A stretch of 64,000 nt of DNA, taken from NCBI GenBank assembly GCA_934320895.1, contig CAKRFY010000010.1:1-64000 (forward strand), given 5' to 3'. A program made the translations under genes and the position numbers. Below the pieces are notes generated by a model. It saw nothing but the letters and a program-made list of their open reading frames with translations, ran no database searches and was not told the DNA's origin. Source of the stretch: an uncultured Lachnospiraceae bacterium. Its GTDB lineage: Bacteria; Bacillota; Clostridia; Lachnospirales; Lachnospiraceae. Of this stretch, positions 28,090 to 38,872 are shown one piece after another (within the stretch, counting starts at the first letter, position 1; each line of letters begins with the position of its first letter).

Positions 28090-28865
28090 ACTACTTGTAC
28101 CCCATATAATTTACAAAGTCCCGCAAGGTCTTTTGCGACACCGTTTCCTATTGCATTGAATTTCCAATTCCCATTATGTAGATATATTTCACCTATCATC
28201 ATAGATGTGACATTTGAATAATATTCATCCATTTTAAAGCTTACAAGTTCACTGTTATTAGAAGAGTTTAATATTCTTACATATGCATCTTTTATCATGC
28301 TGAAATTTAATTTTTTTTCATAAGCTTCATTTATTGTGAGAACAAAGACAATTTTAGAAACTATAGGATTCAACTTTGTAAGATCTATCGTTATACTTTC
28401 ACGGTCGCTTTTTTCGTTGGCTTTAAATAAAATACTGCTATCAGGACTTGTGCTTTGTCCATAGAACACAAACCAGTCATCTCCGGGAACTTTTCCAGTA
28501 GAATTAAGCATAAAAGCGGATACATCTACATCACATTCCGGATTAGATACATTCCAACCAAGACAGGCTTTTAGCTTTATGGATGAGTTAGCAGCAAAAA
28601 GTGGTACTTTCTGGCCTTTTTTGGTTGTATGTAACAGCGGAGGAAGTGTCATGTCAGGTACTGTCGGTAGATTCTTTGTAACTGTTTTTATTTCTTCATT
28701 CCGGGAGACATTGTTACGATTGTCAGATGTACATGTATTTTTGTAGCTTATATTTAAAGTGTTGATTTCTTTTTTATTTAATGGTGGCTGTACTTTAATG
28801 TTATTTATAGAAGTTATGGTCTGCCTTGTAAGAGGAGCAGAAGACTTCATTGGGACATTTATCAT
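28086..28865 (-). CDS. TerD-family protein with long N-terminal linker
   Basis: About 259 residues. The first 75 or so are polar and low in complexity (many Asn, Thr, Lys). The rest is a TerD domain: KLKACLGWNV, then CDVDVSAFMLNSTGKVPGDDWFVFYGQ with the paired acidic residues used for calcium binding, and a C-terminal GEIYLHNGNWKFNAIGNG. TerD proteins are linked to tellurite and general stress resistance, but no other ter genes are here. The start at 28865 has GAGG 6 bases before it. Confidence 0.9.
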   Translation of the reverse strand: MINVPMKSSAPLTRQTITSINNIKVQPPLNKKEINTLNISYKNTCTSDNRNNVSRNEEIKTVTKNLPTVPDMTLPPLLHTTKKGQKVPLFAANSSIKLKACLGWNVSNPECDVDVSAFMLNSTGKVPGDDWFVFYGQSTSPDSSILFKANEKSDRESITIDLTKLNPIVSKIVFVLTINEAYEKKLNFSMIKDAYVRILNSSNNSELVSFKMDEYYSNVTSMMIGEIYLHNGNWKFNAIGNGVAKDLAGLCKLYGVQVV

Positions 28866-28906
28866 ATTAAACCTCATTTCTGATTTTTTGAATCTGTTAT
28901 GTCTTA

Positions 28907-28935
28907 ATTTTAAGTTTAATATGTTAAAATGTCAA
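28907..28935 (-). promoter_or_regulatory. Strong promoter of the terD-AIM24 unit
   Basis: On the minus strand TTGACA (28935-28930), 17 bases, TAAAAT (28912-28907). This is one of the best matches to consensus in the window. Confidence 0.75.
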
Positions 28936-29119
28936 TTATAAGAAAGATAAGAGAAAACCGTGGATGAAACTTACATTTTTTAGACAGTATATAACCAACA
29001 TTCCAAAAACTGCCGAGGGCAGATATTTACCTATATAAGGTTGTTATGTTTTTAATGTTGGTGGATTTATATGTTTTGTGATATACTTACTTATAATTTT
29101 AAGTAATGGAGGAAGTCAG

Positions 29120-29344
29120 ATGAAATCAATATTAGTAAAAGATACAACTAAATCCGAAAGGATAGCGCTTATAAAAGAATGGATTCCTGATGATGATGGT
29201 ATGTATGAGGATGGAGGGATGGACCTATGGGAACTGTATGCAGACTATATAAATGGAACTAAAGAAATTGCAGAGTGTAATGCCGCTTTTACAACTAACT
29301 ATATGACAGAAAAAGATATTGCGGAAGGAAAATTAAAGAATTAA
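29120..29344 (+). CDS. Small acidic hypothetical protein
   Basis: A 74-residue protein starting MKSILVKDTTKSERIALIKEW, with an acidic glycine-containing patch (DDDGMYEDGGMDLW, near residues 22-35). No cysteine pair, membrane helix or known motif is visible and I cannot name a function. The real start is supported by GGAGG 7 bases upstream of the ATG at 29120. The frame from 29078 is not needed. It is followed 19 bases later by the phosphatase gene, probably in one transcript. Confidence 0.75.
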   Translation: MKSILVKDTTKSERIALIKEWIPDDDGMYEDGGMDLWELYADYINGTKEIAECNAAFTTNYMTEKDIAEGKLKN

Positions 29345-29363
29345 TAAAATTAAGAGGGAAAAA

Positions 29364-29930
29364 ATGTTATACATAATAAGACATGGTAAGACAGACTGGA
29401 ATGTTTTACATAAACTTCAGGGAAGAACTGATATCCCATTAAATGAGGAAGGCAGGAGAATGGCACAAAAAGCTGCTGAAACATACAAAGATATTCACTT
29501 TGATATATGTTACTGTTCACCACTTAAAAGAGCAAAAGAAACAGCAGGGATACTTCTCGATGGACGAAATATTCCAATAATCTGTGATGACAGACTTAAG
29601 GAGATGAGTTTTGGCAGATATGAGGGAACCAAGAGTAGTTTTTCCACAAATAATGGATATAAAGCGTCAGATGATCAGGTAAATATTTTGTTTGAAGCTC
29701 CTGAAAAATATATAGCTCCTGAAGACGGCGAGAGTTTTGAAGATTTATATAGGAGAACAGGCAGCTTTTTAAAAGAAATCGTAGAACCTAAGCTTAAAGC
29801 TGGAAAAGATATTTTGATAGTAGGTCATGGTGCCATGAATTCCAGTATTGTGTGTCAGGTCAAAAATATCAGTATTGAACATTTCTGGGATGCTGGTATA
29901 GAAAACTGTAAATTGATGAAACTTGACTAA
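29364..29930 (+). CDS. Histidine phosphatase family protein (phosphoglycerate mutase-like)
   Basis: A 188-residue cytosolic protein with the catalytic RHGKTDWN at residues 6-13, the second site YCSPLKRAKETA near 50-61 and the late histidine in IVGHGAMNSS near 153. These are the histidine-phosphatase superfamily active-site elements. The substrate cannot be fixed: cofactor-dependent mutase, alpha-ribazole phosphatase and broad sugar phosphatase are all possible. Confidence 0.9.
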   Translation: MLYIIRHGKTDWNVLHKLQGRTDIPLNEEGRRMAQKAAETYKDIHFDICYCSPLKRAKETAGILLDGRNIPIICDDRLKEMSFGRYEGTKSSFSTNNGYKASDDQVNILFEAPEKYIAPEDGESFEDLYRRTGSFLKEIVEPKLKAGKDILIVGHGAMNSSIVCQVKNISIEHFWDAGIENCKLMKLD

Positions 29931-29952
29931 TTGTCGTGTTACCATATATAAT
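29923..29952 (+). promoter_or_regulatory. Promoter of the hydratase gene
   Basis: TTGACT (29923-29928), 18 bases, TATAAT (29947-29952). It overlaps the end of the phosphatase gene. Confidence 0.6.
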
Positions 29953-29991
29953 AAATAGTGATTATGAAATTAAAATAGGAGGATTTTGATA

Positions 29992-32283
29992 ATGATTAAG
30001 CTTTACGACAACGGCGTATATCTTTTAAACGGTTCTGAGATTGTTGAAGATGGTGCGCAGGCTTTAGATGCTGTTTTAGCTAAAACAGGCAGAAAAGTCA
30101 CAAAAGAAGATGCTGCTAAGGGTACTATGGCATACAGTATTCTTGAAGCTCATAACACTTCTGGTAATATGGAAAATCTTCAGATCAAATTTGACAAACT
30201 TACTTCTCATGATATTACATTTGTAGGTATCATCCAGACAGCTCGTGCGTCAGGACTTGAAAAATTTCCTGTACCATATGTTCTTACAAACTGCCACAAC
30301 AGTCTCTGTGCAGTAGGTGGAACTATAAATGAAGATGATCATATGTTTGGACTTACATGTGCAAAGAAATACGGTGGAATGTATGTACCACCTCATCAGG
30401 CCGTTATCCATCAGTTTGCAAGAGAGATGCTTGCTGGCGGTGGAAAGATGATTCTTGGTTCTGACTCACATACACGTTATGGTGCGCTTGGTACTATGGC
30501 TATGGGTGAGGGTGGTCCAGAGCTTGTTAAACAGCTTTTGAACCGTACATATGATATTCCTATGCCTGGTGTCGTAGCAGTTTATCTTACAGGAAAGCCA
30601 AATAAAGGTGTAGGTCCTCAGGATATAGCTCTTGCAATCATTGGAGCAGTATTTTCAAATGGTTATGTAAACAACAAGGTTATGGAGTTTGTCGGAGACG
30701 GTGTTGCAAATCTTAGTGCTGATTATAGAATTGGTATCGATGTTATGACAACAGAGACAACTTGTCTTTCTTCAATCTGGACAACAGATGATAAGATAAA
30801 AGATTTCTATGACATACATAAGCGACCACAGGACTTCAAAGAAATGAAACCGGAAGCTGTTGCTTATTATGATGGTATGGTTTATGTTGACCTTAGCAAG
30901 ATAAAGCCTATGATCGCAATGCCATTCCATCCAAGCAATGTTTACACTATTGACGAGTTAAATGCAAACCTTATGGATATTCTTGATGATGTCGAGAAGA
31001 AGGCTCTTGTAAGTCTTGACAATAATAAAGTTAAATATACTCTTAAAGACAAAGTTCACAATGGTAAACTTTATGTTGAGCAGGGTGTTATTGCTGGATG
31101 TGCCGGTGGTGGCTTTGAAAATATATGTGATGCTGCTGATATTCTTCGTGGAAAATATATTGGTGCAGATGAGTTTTCGCTTAGTGTTTATCCTTCAAGC
31201 CAGCCTGTATTTATGGAGCTTGTTAAAAATGGCAGAATTGCAGACCTTATGGAAACAGGTGCAACTATCCGCTCAGCATTCTGTGGTCCTTGTTTTGGTG
31301 CAGGAGATGTTCCTCCAAATAATGGTCTTTCTATCAGACATTCCACAAGAAACTTCCCTAACAGAGAGGGCTCAAAAGTTACAAATGGTCAGATTGCGTC
31401 AGTTGCGCTTATGGATGCACGTTCTATTGCAGCAACAGCAGCAAATAAAGGTTATCTTACATCAGCAGAAGATGTGGATGTAAACTTTACAAAGCCTAAA
31501 TACTTCTTTGATAGCACTATTTATGAAAACAGAGTTTACAATGGTGTTGGAAAGCCAGATCCTGATGTTGAAATTAAATTTGGACCAAACATCAAAGACT
31601 GGCCTGCAATGTCAGAACTTACTGGTGATATTGTTATCAAAGTTGTTTCAGAAATACATGATCCTGTAACTACAACAGATGAGCTTATTCCTTCAGGAGA
31701 AACTTCGTCATTCCGTTCAAATCCTCTCGGACTTGCTGAGTTTACGCTTTCTCGTAAAGATCCTGAGTATGTTGGTCGTGCAAAGGCTGTAGCAAAGGCT
31801 GAAAAAGCAAGAGTTGCAGGCGAGGATATTTTTGCAGCATGTCCGGAAGTAAAAGATGTATTTGAAAAGATAAATGCAAAATTTGATGTTAAACCAGAAA
31901 ATACACAGATCGGAAGTATGATATATGCTGTTAAACCTGGTGATGGTTCTGCACGTGAGCAGGCAGCTTCATGTCAGAAAGTTCTTGGTGGTTTTGCCAA
32001 TATAGCAAAGGGATACGCTACAAAGAGATATCGTTCAAATCTTATTAACTGGGGTATGCTTCCGTTTATCTATGAAGAAGACGAACTTCCATTTAAGAAT
32101 GGAGATTATATCTTCGTAAAGGATATAAAGAAGTCAGTAGAGGATAAGATCGATACTATTAAGGCATATGTTGTCGGAGATGAGATGAAAGAATTTGAAC
32201 TTCATCTTGGTAAACTTACAGATGCTGAACGTGAAATAATTGTCAAGGGCTGCCTTATCAATTATTATCGTTCACAGATGTAA
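29992..32283 (+). CDS. Aconitase-family hydratase (AcnA/YbhJ-like)
   Basis: A 763-residue aconitase-superfamily enzyme. The 4Fe-4S cysteines are visible in [10 protein letters not shown] near 367 and [12 protein letters not shown] near 427 (two cysteines in CGPC). [18 protein letters not shown] near 160 and the C-terminal domain are intact. It would interconvert citrate and isocitrate by a dehydratase reaction, but the family includes proteins such as YbhJ of unknown substrate. No citrate synthase or isocitrate dehydrogenase is nearby. The start at 29992 follows AGGAGG by 9 bases; a TTG at 29986 overlaps the spacer and is not used. Confidence 0.88.
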   Translation: MIKLYDNGVYLLNGSEIVEDGAQALDAVLAKTGRKVTKEDAAKGTMAYSILEAHNTSGNMENLQIKFDKLTSHDITFVGIIQTARASGLEKFPVPYVLTNCHNSLCAVGGTINEDDHMFGLTCAKKYGGMYVPPHQAVIHQFAREMLAGGGKMILGSDSHTRYGALGTMAMGEGGPELVKQLLNRTYDIPMPGVVAVYLTGKPNKGVGPQDIALAIIGAVFSNGYVNNKVMEFVGDGVANLSADYRIGIDVMTTETTCLSSIWTTDDKIKDFYDIHKRPQDFKEMKPEAVAYYDGMVYVDLSKIKPMIAMPFHPSNVYTIDELNANLMDILDDVEKKALVSLDNNKVKYTLKDKVHNGKLYVEQGVIAGCAGGGFENICDAADILRGKYIGADEFSLSVYPSSQPVFMELVKNGRIADLMETGATIRSAFCGPCFGAGDVPPNNGLSIRHSTRNFPNREGSKVTNGQIASVALMDARSIAATAANKGYLTSAEDVDVNFTKPKYFFDSTIYENRVYNGVGKPDPDVEIKFGPNIKDWPAMSELTGDIVIKVVSEIHDPVTTTDELIPSGETSSFRSNPLGLAEFTLSRKDPEYVGRAKAVAKAEKARVAGEDIFAACPEVKDVFEKINAKFDVKPENTQIGSMIYAVKPGDGSAREQAASCQKVLGGFANIAKGYATKRYRSNLINWGMLPFIYEEDELPFKNGDYIFVKDIKKSVEDKIDTIKAYVVGDEMKEFELHLGKLTDAEREIIVKGCLINYYRSQM

Positions 32284-32337
32284 AATATAGTTCATCAGAA
32301 TTAGTAATGTAAGAGATTTTATGAATTTATAGATAAT

Positions 32338-32394
32338 AAACTGCTCCCTGAAGTAGATATTAAAATATTTATTTTGGGCAGCAGTTTATTTATT
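32338..32394 (+). terminator. Terminator after the hydratase gene
   Basis: AAACTGCTCCC pairs with GGGCAGCAGTTT (one bulge), followed by ATTTATTT. Confidence 0.7.
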
Positions 32395-32438
32395 TGCAGA
32401 TAACAAATAAATAAATTTTTTAGAGATGGGGGATTTAT

Positions 32439-33404
32439 ATGAATATTATAAAAAACAAACTAAAACAGGGATTTATTATAACTCTTTTATTAATATCATT
32501 AGTATTTTCAGGTTGCCAGAATCTAAATGATACTATAGACAAATTCAGTGGAAATGTTTCAGAATCTAATAATTCGTCAGAAGTAGCAAAACTGTCACAT
32601 ACTTCATATAAAAATAAACCATATGAAGTGTTGGCAAATGGTAAGCCAGAGTTTACAAAGAAACAAAAGCAGGATAAAAAAGCTTTTGAAAATTACAGTG
32701 AGCTTGATAGTCTTGGCAGATGCGGTGTTGCATTTGCGAACATATGCAGAGAACTTATGCCTGACTCTGAGAGAACAGGAATTGGTATGATAAAGCCAAG
32801 TGGTTGGAAAACAGCAAAATATAATGGAATTGTTGATGGAAACTATCTGTACAACCGCTGTCATCTTATAGGTTTTCAGCTCGCGGGAGAAAATGCAAAT
32901 GAAAAAAATCTTATTACAGGAACGAGATATATGAATGTGAACGGTATGCTGCCATTTGAAGATGAGGTAGCACATTATGTTAAGAAAACAAATAATCATG
33001 TTCTATACAGAGTTACACCTGTTTTTAAGGGAAATAACCTTGTTGCAGAGGGCGTGAAGATGGAGGCATATTCTGTTGAAGATAATGGAGAAGGTGTCTG
33101 CTTTAATGTTTTTGTTTACAATGTTCAGCCTCAGATAACTATCAATTATGCAAATGGAGACAGCAGATTATCGTCAGATACTACGAAATCAGAAAATTCT
33201 TCAAAACAAAATAGTGGTTATTCAAACAGAAAGAGCATGTCAAAAAGCCAGAAATATGTGATAAACACAAATACAAAGAAATTTCATCTGCCATCATGCG
33301 GCAGTGTGGCAGATACACTTGAAAAAAACAAAAAAATCTTTAAAGGCAGCAGGGAAGAACTGATTTCTGATGGCTATAAACCATGTGGGAGATGTAAGCC
33401 GTAA
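32439..33404 (+). CDS. Secreted DNA/RNA non-specific endonuclease lipoprotein
   Basis: A 321-residue protein with a signal peptide ending in a lipobox (LVFSGC, Cys near 26). The central nuclease domain has NRCHLIGFQLAG near 144, which replaces the usual DRGH. ENANEKNLITG follows, with the metal-binding asparagine, and resembles EndA-type enzymes. The last 50 residues form a small cysteine domain (HLPSCGSV and YKPCGRCKP) often seen at the end of clostridial secreted nucleases and probably zinc-binding. It is expected on the outer face of the membrane, degrading external nucleic acid. Confidence 0.88.
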   Translation: MNIIKNKLKQGFIITLLLISLVFSGCQNLNDTIDKFSGNVSESNNSSEVAKLSHTSYKNKPYEVLANGKPEFTKKQKQDKKAFENYSELDSLGRCGVAFANICRELMPDSERTGIGMIKPSGWKTAKYNGIVDGNYLYNRCHLIGFQLAGENANEKNLITGTRYMNVNGMLPFEDEVAHYVKKTNNHVLYRVTPVFKGNNLVAEGVKMEAYSVEDNGEGVCFNVFVYNVQPQITINYANGDSRLSSDTTKSENSSKQNSGYSNRKSMSKSQKYVINTNTKKFHLPSCGSVADTLEKNKKIFKGSREELISDGYKPCGRCKP

Positions 33405-33477
33405 ACGTTTGTACTTGCGAAATCTCAATAAAAAAGATATAATTAGGACTTAGAAATGTATAAAAAGGAGAAAGGTC

Positions 33478-36400
33478 ATGGCAGCGGCTTCAAAAAAGAA
33501 TACAACAAAGGGAACTATTGAGGTCAAAGAAAATACTAAAAAAAATGCTGAGAGTGTTTTGGAGAGCAATGCAAAGCAGAATGGCAGAAAAAGAACCACA
33601 AAAAAGACAGCAGATACGCCTTCTAAAACATTAAACAAAAAGAAAAATTCAACAAATATAAATATTACACATCAGCGCAAAATACAGGATGTTACTGCAT
33701 ATAGAGACAGAATGGCATTTGAAACGGGTATTACTCTTATTGTTATAGGAATAATAGCTATTTTTTTGTATGTTAGTTTTCTGGGCCTTGGTGGAATTGT
33801 TGGCAGGATCTTTGGTGGAATCTGTTTTGGGATTTTTGGCTGGGTATCCTGGTTTATTCCGTTAGGAATGCTGCTTGCATACATATTTACAGTTGTAAAT
33901 AAAGGCGATAAACGTGTTCCAAGAAAGATGACAGGAATTATAGGAACATTTATATGTCTGGCTGCCATAACGGATCTTTTAAGCAAAAAAGAAGTGATAA
34001 CTGAATATTATACTTCAAATCATGTTATGCATCCTAAATATTTTGAATGTATGAATCTGACACTTGAGGATGTGCTTGAGACGGGAAAAAGTAGTGGTGG
34101 ATTACTTGGAAGGATCATAAGCTCATTACTTTCAAAAGTCTGCGGCAATGTAGGTGCATGTATTTTATTATTTGCTTTACTTATATTATGTCTGTTTATT
34201 TTTGAGGGAATCGAGATCATGGCAGCTCTCAGAAAAAGAAATGCATACAGAGAAGAAATGGAAAGACTATATGGTGAAGTTAAGGATGAAGTTGGTTACA
34301 ATGAACCATCATATACTGTTATTAGAAACAGGTCTGCAATAAATCCATTTAGTAATGGAAATTTAAAAAGTGATGAGATCAATATAAGAGAAAAATATAG
34401 AATAAATGATGGTTCTTCACAAAAAAGATCTGATTATGTTCAAACTGTGAGACAAAATACAACTGGTGTGATGCAGTCTGTTGATCTAAAAATGATGGGC
34501 AGATTTCTTGATGAGCAGAAAAAGAACAAAACTCAGAAAAAAGAAAAGGACAATGCCAAAAAAGAGCCTGAGTTGAAAACAAATGCTAATTCAGAAAAAA
34601 ATGGTGAGATAAAAAGTGACAGCATTGTGAAAAAAACAGATATTTTAAATGAGAACGCTGTTTCAAAAGCAAGCAATATATCAATACCCAACGATAGTTT
34701 AAAATCTGGAAACGTAGAAATATCATCTGAAGTAAAACAAAAAGATAACACTAAAAAAGCAGAACCTATTCCTATATTCAGAGAAGAAATGAATCAAAAA
34801 TTTGGAAGAAACAGGGGAAAAGCAGTATATGATATCCCTAATGGTGCAGTTCAAAATGAAAGAAAAGTAAAAGTACAGAGTATTGATAAAATGGAAGAAG
34901 AGCATGTTGAAGAAGAACATGTGCCAGAAGAAAGAACGTTTGACAATAATGCCAAAAAAGAGTCTGACGAAAATACAAATGATATTGATATTGTAAATAC
35001 CAAAGATATAGAAGAAATGCCAGAACAGCAGGATACAGAGGATGTATCACAATCCCAAATTGCTGAAATACCAGACATGATTGAAGATGAAGATATTACG
35101 GAAGTAATTGCCACGAAAGCAATAGAAGAATCGAGCCAGCCTGATACTTATGTAGAAGAAGATACTAATGATACTAATATAAAAGAAACAGCAAAACCTG
35201 CAATAGGTGAAGTTTCATATAAGAAACCTGAAAATCCTTATAAACCTGGAAAATTTGGTGGTGATGACTATGTTTCTGCATCAGAATCGTTTAATGCCCT
35301 GAATGAAACAAAAGTGGCAGAACCTGTTATTGAGCGCGCATATGCATTTCCTCCAGTTGAACTTTTAGGAGAGCCTGTTCATAATAATGACTCTCTTAGT
35401 GATGCTGAACTTAGGGAAACAGCTAATAAACTTCAGGAAACGTTAAAAAGCTTTAATGTTGATGTTCAGATGGGGGCTGTTACATGTGGTCCTACAGTAA
35501 CAAGATATGAGCTTTTACCTGAACAGGGAGTAAGAGTAAACAAGATAACAAATCTTACCGATGATATCAAGCTGAGTCTTGCGGCACAAAGTATACGTAT
35601 AGAAGCTCCTATTCCTGGGAAATCGGCAGTTGGTATCGAGGTTCCAAATCCTACTCCAAGTTCTGTATTTTTCAGGGAACTTCTTGAGGGAGAAGCATTT
35701 GAAAAAGCCAAGTCACCACTTACATTTGCAGTAGGTAAAGATATTTCAGGAAAACTTATTCTTACGGATATAGGTAAAATGCCACATCTGCTTATAGCAG
35801 GTGCAACAGGTTCAGGTAAATCTGTCTGCATAAATACATTGATAATGAGTATTCTTTACAAATCAGATCCAAAAGATGTAAAACTTATTATGATAGATCC
35901 AAAAGTTGTTGAACTTAGCGTTTACAATGGAATACCTCATCTTATGTGTCCAGTAGTGACAGATGCCAAAGAAGCCGCTGCTACACTTAACTGGGCTGTA
36001 AGGGAAATGAGTGACAGATATAATAAATTTACTGAACTTGGTGTAAGAAATATTGCAGGCTATAATGATAAGATAAAGAAGGTTGACAATCCTGAGAAGG
36101 CTGGATATGCAAAGATGCCATATATAGTTGTTATCGTTGACGAGTTTGCAGACCTTATGATGGTGGCATCTAAAGATGTTGAAGATGCAGTCTGTCGTCT
36201 TGCTCAGCTTGCCAGAGCAGCTGGTATTCATCTTGTACTTGCAACACAGCGTCCATCAGTAAATGTTATAACAGGTACTATTAAAGCAAATATTCCATCA
36301 AGAATAGCATTTTCGGTATCATCTGCTATAGATTCAAGAACCATTCTTGACAGAGGTGGTGCAGAGAAATTGTTGGGAAAGGGTGATATGTTGTTTTTCC

Positions 36401-36849
36401 CTTCTGGTTATTCAGAACCTGTCAGAGTGCAGGGAGCGTTTGTCACAGATGAAGAAGTAAGCAAGGTTGTTGATTTCTTAAAAGATAATAATGACAGACC
36501 TCAGTACAATGATAATGTTACTCAGGTGATCGAAGAAGATTCAAAGGAGTCAGAAAAAGATGCAAAGCCTGACAGGGATGAATACTTTGAAGAGGCAGGG
36601 AGATTTGTTATAGATTCTGACAGGGCTGCCGCCGGACAGCTTCAGAGGAGATTTTCAATAGGCTTTAACAGAGCTGGAAGAATAATAGATCAGTTGCATA
36701 AAGCAGGTGTTGTGGGACCGGCAGAGGGAACAAAGCCACGTAAGATACTTATGAGTAAAAATGAGTTTGAAATGATGCTTGGAAATGCCCCTGAACCGGT
36801 GTCTGATGAAGAAATTGATGCCATCACTGAAGAGTTTGGTCAACAGTAG
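33478..36849 (+). CDS. ftsK: DNA translocase FtsK/SpoIIIE
   Basis: A 1123-residue septal motor that pumps DNA at division or sporulation. Residues 1-75 are a basic, Lys-rich tail. Four membrane helices lie near 78-102, 110-140, 148-165 and 220-250. An acidic, low-complexity linker runs from about 290 to 600. The motor follows, with Walker A GATGSGKS near 775 and Walker [12 protein letters not shown] near 882. The C-terminal winged helix ([17 protein letters not shown]) reads DNA polarity. The start follows AAGGAGAAAGG. The linker is much longer than in SpoIIIE of Bacillus. Confidence 0.97.
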   Translation: MAAASKKNTTKGTIEVKENTKKNAESVLESNAKQNGRKRTTKKTADTPSKTLNKKKNSTNINITHQRKIQDVTAYRDRMAFETGITLIVIGIIAIFLYVSFLGLGGIVGRIFGGICFGIFGWVSWFIPLGMLLAYIFTVVNKGDKRVPRKMTGIIGTFICLAAITDLLSKKEVITEYYTSNHVMHPKYFECMNLTLEDVLETGKSSGGLLGRIISSLLSKVCGNVGACILLFALLILCLFIFEGIEIMAALRKRNAYREEMERLYGEVKDEVGYNEPSYTVIRNRSAINPFSNGNLKSDEINIREKYRINDGSSQKRSDYVQTVRQNTTGVMQSVDLKMMGRFLDEQKKNKTQKKEKDNAKKEPELKTNANSEKNGEIKSDSIVKKTDILNENAVSKASNISIPNDSLKSGNVEISSEVKQKDNTKKAEPIPIFREEMNQKFGRNRGKAVYDIPNGAVQNERKVKVQSIDKMEEEHVEEEHVPEERTFDNNAKKESDENTNDIDIVNTKDIEEMPEQQDTEDVSQSQIAEIPDMIEDEDITEVIATKAIEESSQPDTYVEEDTNDTNIKETAKPAIGEVSYKKPENPYKPGKFGGDDYVSASESFNALNETKVAEPVIERAYAFPPVELLGEPVHNNDSLSDAELRETANKLQETLKSFNVDVQMGAVTCGPTVTRYELLPEQGVRVNKITNLTDDIKLSLAAQSIRIEAPIPGKSAVGIEVPNPTPSSVFFRELLEGEAFEKAKSPLTFAVGKDISGKLILTDIGKMPHLLIAGATGSGKSVCINTLIMSILYKSDPKDVKLIMIDPKVVELSVYNGIPHLMCPVVTDAKEAAATLNWAVREMSDRYNKFTELGVRNIAGYNDKIKKVDNPEKAGYAKMPYIVVIVDEFADLMMVASKDVEDAVCRLAQLARAAGIHLVLATQRPSVNVITGTIKANIPSRIAFSVSSAIDSRTILDRGGAEKLLGKGDMLFFPSGYSEPVRVQGAFVTDEEVSKVVDFLKDNNDRPQYNDNVTQVIEEDSKESEKDAKPDRDEYFEEAGRFVIDSDRAAAGQLQRRFSIGFNRAGRIIDQLHKAGVVGPAEGTKPRKILMSKNEFEMMLGNAPEPVSDEEIDAITEEFGQQ

Positions 36850-36895
36850 CGTTATGAGCAGGTAGCAGAGTGGATTGCGAATATACGTCTGACTA
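36844..36895 (-). repeat. Dispersed intergenic hairpin repeat, copy 5 (degenerate)
   Basis: GTAGCAGAG and the hairpin 5' arm are recognisable, but the other arm has diverged (ATACGTC). It begins at the ftsK stop codon. Confidence 0.6.
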
Positions 36896-36927
36896 TATTA
36901 GATAGATATTTAGAAATGAGGAAAAAT

Positions 36928-37875
36928 ATGAACACGATAAAAAATAAAAACAAAGCATTACTTATTTACAATGATTTCCTACATAGTGACAAGTTTCTTA
37001 CGCATTATAAATGGTTGAAGAATGCCGCACAAAAGCATGATATAGTTCTCGATTGTACAGGAAATTCAAAATTTTTGTGTTCATATGGAACCTCATTAGA
37101 TGAGGAACTTAAAGAAAAACTTGATGTATATAAGTTTATTCTTTTCTGGGATAAGGATATAAGACTAGGTGTTAAATTTACTGATATCTGCAAGAAGTCA
37201 GGAATTCCTATTTACAATAATATCTGTGCAATAGCAGATTGTGACGACAAGTCTGCAACTTATGAAAAGATATGGCAGTGGAATGATAGCCATGAAAGTA
37301 AAGACTTTATAAAAATGATACCAACGATAGTTGCACCTATGACATATGAAAACATAGGTTATACCAATATGGATTTTCTAAATGGTATCGTTTCAAGATT
37401 TGGCTTTCCTCTTGTAATAAAGGAATGTTTTGGTTCTTTTGGCATGCAGGTATATATGGCACGTGATATGGCTGAACTTGAAAATACGGTTAAAAATATA
37501 GGTGGAAAGCCCATGCTTTTTCAAAAATATATAGGACAAAGTAGTGGATTTGATGTAAGGCTTCAGGTTGTAGGTGATAATGTTGTAGCGGCAATGTATC
37601 GATATACGGTAGATGGGGACTTTAGGGCAAATATCACTCATGGTGGAAAAATGAGAAAATATGAGCCTGATGCAAGTGAGCTAAAACTTGCTGTAGATAC
37701 AGTAAAAGCTCTTGGGCTTGATTTTGCTGGTGTAGATCTTTTGTTCTCAAATGGAAGTGATAAGCCTGCTGATATGGTCTGTGAAGTAAACTCAAATGCA
37801 CACTTTAAGAATATATTTGACTGTACTGGTGTAAATGTTGCAGATGAGATAATAGACTATATAGTGTCACGATAA
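36928..37875 (+). CDS. RimK-like ATP-grasp ligase A
   Basis: A 315-residue ATP-grasp enzyme. Visible are the ATP-binding lysine strand PLVIKECFGSFG near residue 156, QKYIGQSSGFDVRLQVVGD near 193 and the metal-binding end MVCEVNSNAHF near 288. These resemble RimK/LysX-type enzymes that join an amino acid to a carboxylate. The substrate is not deducible. The chosen ATG at 36928 has GAGG 6 bases upstream; the in-frame ATG at 36916 overlaps that site. A second, related ATP-grasp gene follows after 48 bases. Confidence 0.82.
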   Translation: MNTIKNKNKALLIYNDFLHSDKFLTHYKWLKNAAQKHDIVLDCTGNSKFLCSYGTSLDEELKEKLDVYKFILFWDKDIRLGVKFTDICKKSGIPIYNNICAIADCDDKSATYEKIWQWNDSHESKDFIKMIPTIVAPMTYENIGYTNMDFLNGIVSRFGFPLVIKECFGSFGMQVYMARDMAELENTVKNIGGKPMLFQKYIGQSSGFDVRLQVVGDNVVAAMYRYTVDGDFRANITHGGKMRKYEPDASELKLAVDTVKALGLDFAGVDLLFSNGSDKPADMVCEVNSNAHFKNIFDCTGVNVADEIIDYIVSR

Positions 37876-37923
37876 AAACAGAGACAAAAAAGACACTAGT
37901 ACACTAGACAGGTTGGAGAAAAA

Positions 37924-38811
37924 ATGGAAGCTGCGTATATAATTTATTATGATAAGGAAGCAAAAAAAAACAATGGCTTTATAGAAATGCTTAAGAAAGC
38001 ATGCATAAAGCATAACATAGATTTACGATATATGTCTTTTGAAGATATAAACTTTATGTCTGAAAGTATCTTCATTGAAACATTTAAAAGTGCCATTTTT
38101 ATTATAAACAGGACAAGACAGTATCGGTTAAGTCAAAAATTTGAAGATATGAATTTAAAAGTTTTTCATTCATCTAAAATCACTGAACTTGGAAACGATA
38201 AATATAAGACTTATTGTTATTTGAAAAATTATTTTAAGAAAAATAAACCTGTAACTGACAAAGACTGGATAGCAGATACAATTTTTGTAAAGGCTGATAA
38301 ACTTAAAGAGTCAATAGATAAATATATTGGAAAAGATTATGTTATAAAATCTGTTGATGGTCACGGTGGAAGCCAGGTTTTTTTATTGAAGGATATAAAT
38401 GATTCAGACAGATTAAGTACGATATATAAAAATCTTAAGGGGCATGATTGTATTGTGCAGAAGCGTATAGATAGTGACAGTAATGATATAAGAGTCTATA
38501 TTCTTTTTGGAGAAATATATGCAGCAGTTCTAAGGCATGGAAACAATGGATTTAAGTCAAATTTTTCACTTGGTGGAAGTGTTTCAGAATATTTTCCTGA
38601 TGAAAGACAAAAAAGATTCATAGAAAAATTTATAGATGCATTTGGAAAAGATGAGCTTAATATGGCAGGGATTGACTTTATCGTTACGAGACAAGGAGAG
38701 TTTATTTTTAATGAACTGGAGGAAATGGTTGGTTCAAGAATGTTGTATAATTGTTCAAAACATGATATAGTAAATGAATATGTAGAACATATTGCAAACA
38801 TGTACAAATAA
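37924..38811 (+). CDS. RimK-like ATP-grasp ligase B
   Basis: A 295-residue protein of the same fold as its upstream neighbour but only distantly similar. It shows [16 protein letters not shown] near 141, [22 protein letters not shown] near 178 and a metal-binding end, [14 protein letters not shown] near 263. The usual ENA/EVN triad has an acidic replacement (ELEE). It lies between gene A and formate-THF ligase. Two adjacent ATP-grasp ligases suggest stepwise additions to one acceptor, which is inference. No short precursor-peptide gene is seen in the gaps. Confidence 0.78.
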   Translation: MEAAYIIYYDKEAKKNNGFIEMLKKACIKHNIDLRYMSFEDINFMSESIFIETFKSAIFIINRTRQYRLSQKFEDMNLKVFHSSKITELGNDKYKTYCYLKNYFKKNKPVTDKDWIADTIFVKADKLKESIDKYIGKDYVIKSVDGHGGSQVFLLKDINDSDRLSTIYKNLKGHDCIVQKRIDSDSNDIRVYILFGEIYAAVLRHGNNGFKSNFSLGGSVSEYFPDERQKRFIEKFIDAFGKDELNMAGIDFIVTRQGEFIFNELEEMVGSRMLYNCSKHDIVNEYVEHIANMYK

Positions 38812-38872
38812 AATTGCAAAATCTTATAAAGATATATTTTATGTGAAGATTATGCAGGAAAGAGGTTATAGG

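Noticed and set aside
33672..35114. Several minus-strand frames opposite ftsK
   Set aside because: They mirror the low-complexity linker and membrane part of ftsK, and none has family-like sequence.
37861..37923. Precursor peptide for the ATP-grasp pair
   Set aside because: The 48-base gap between the two ligases holds no start codon with a ribosome-binding site followed by an open frame.
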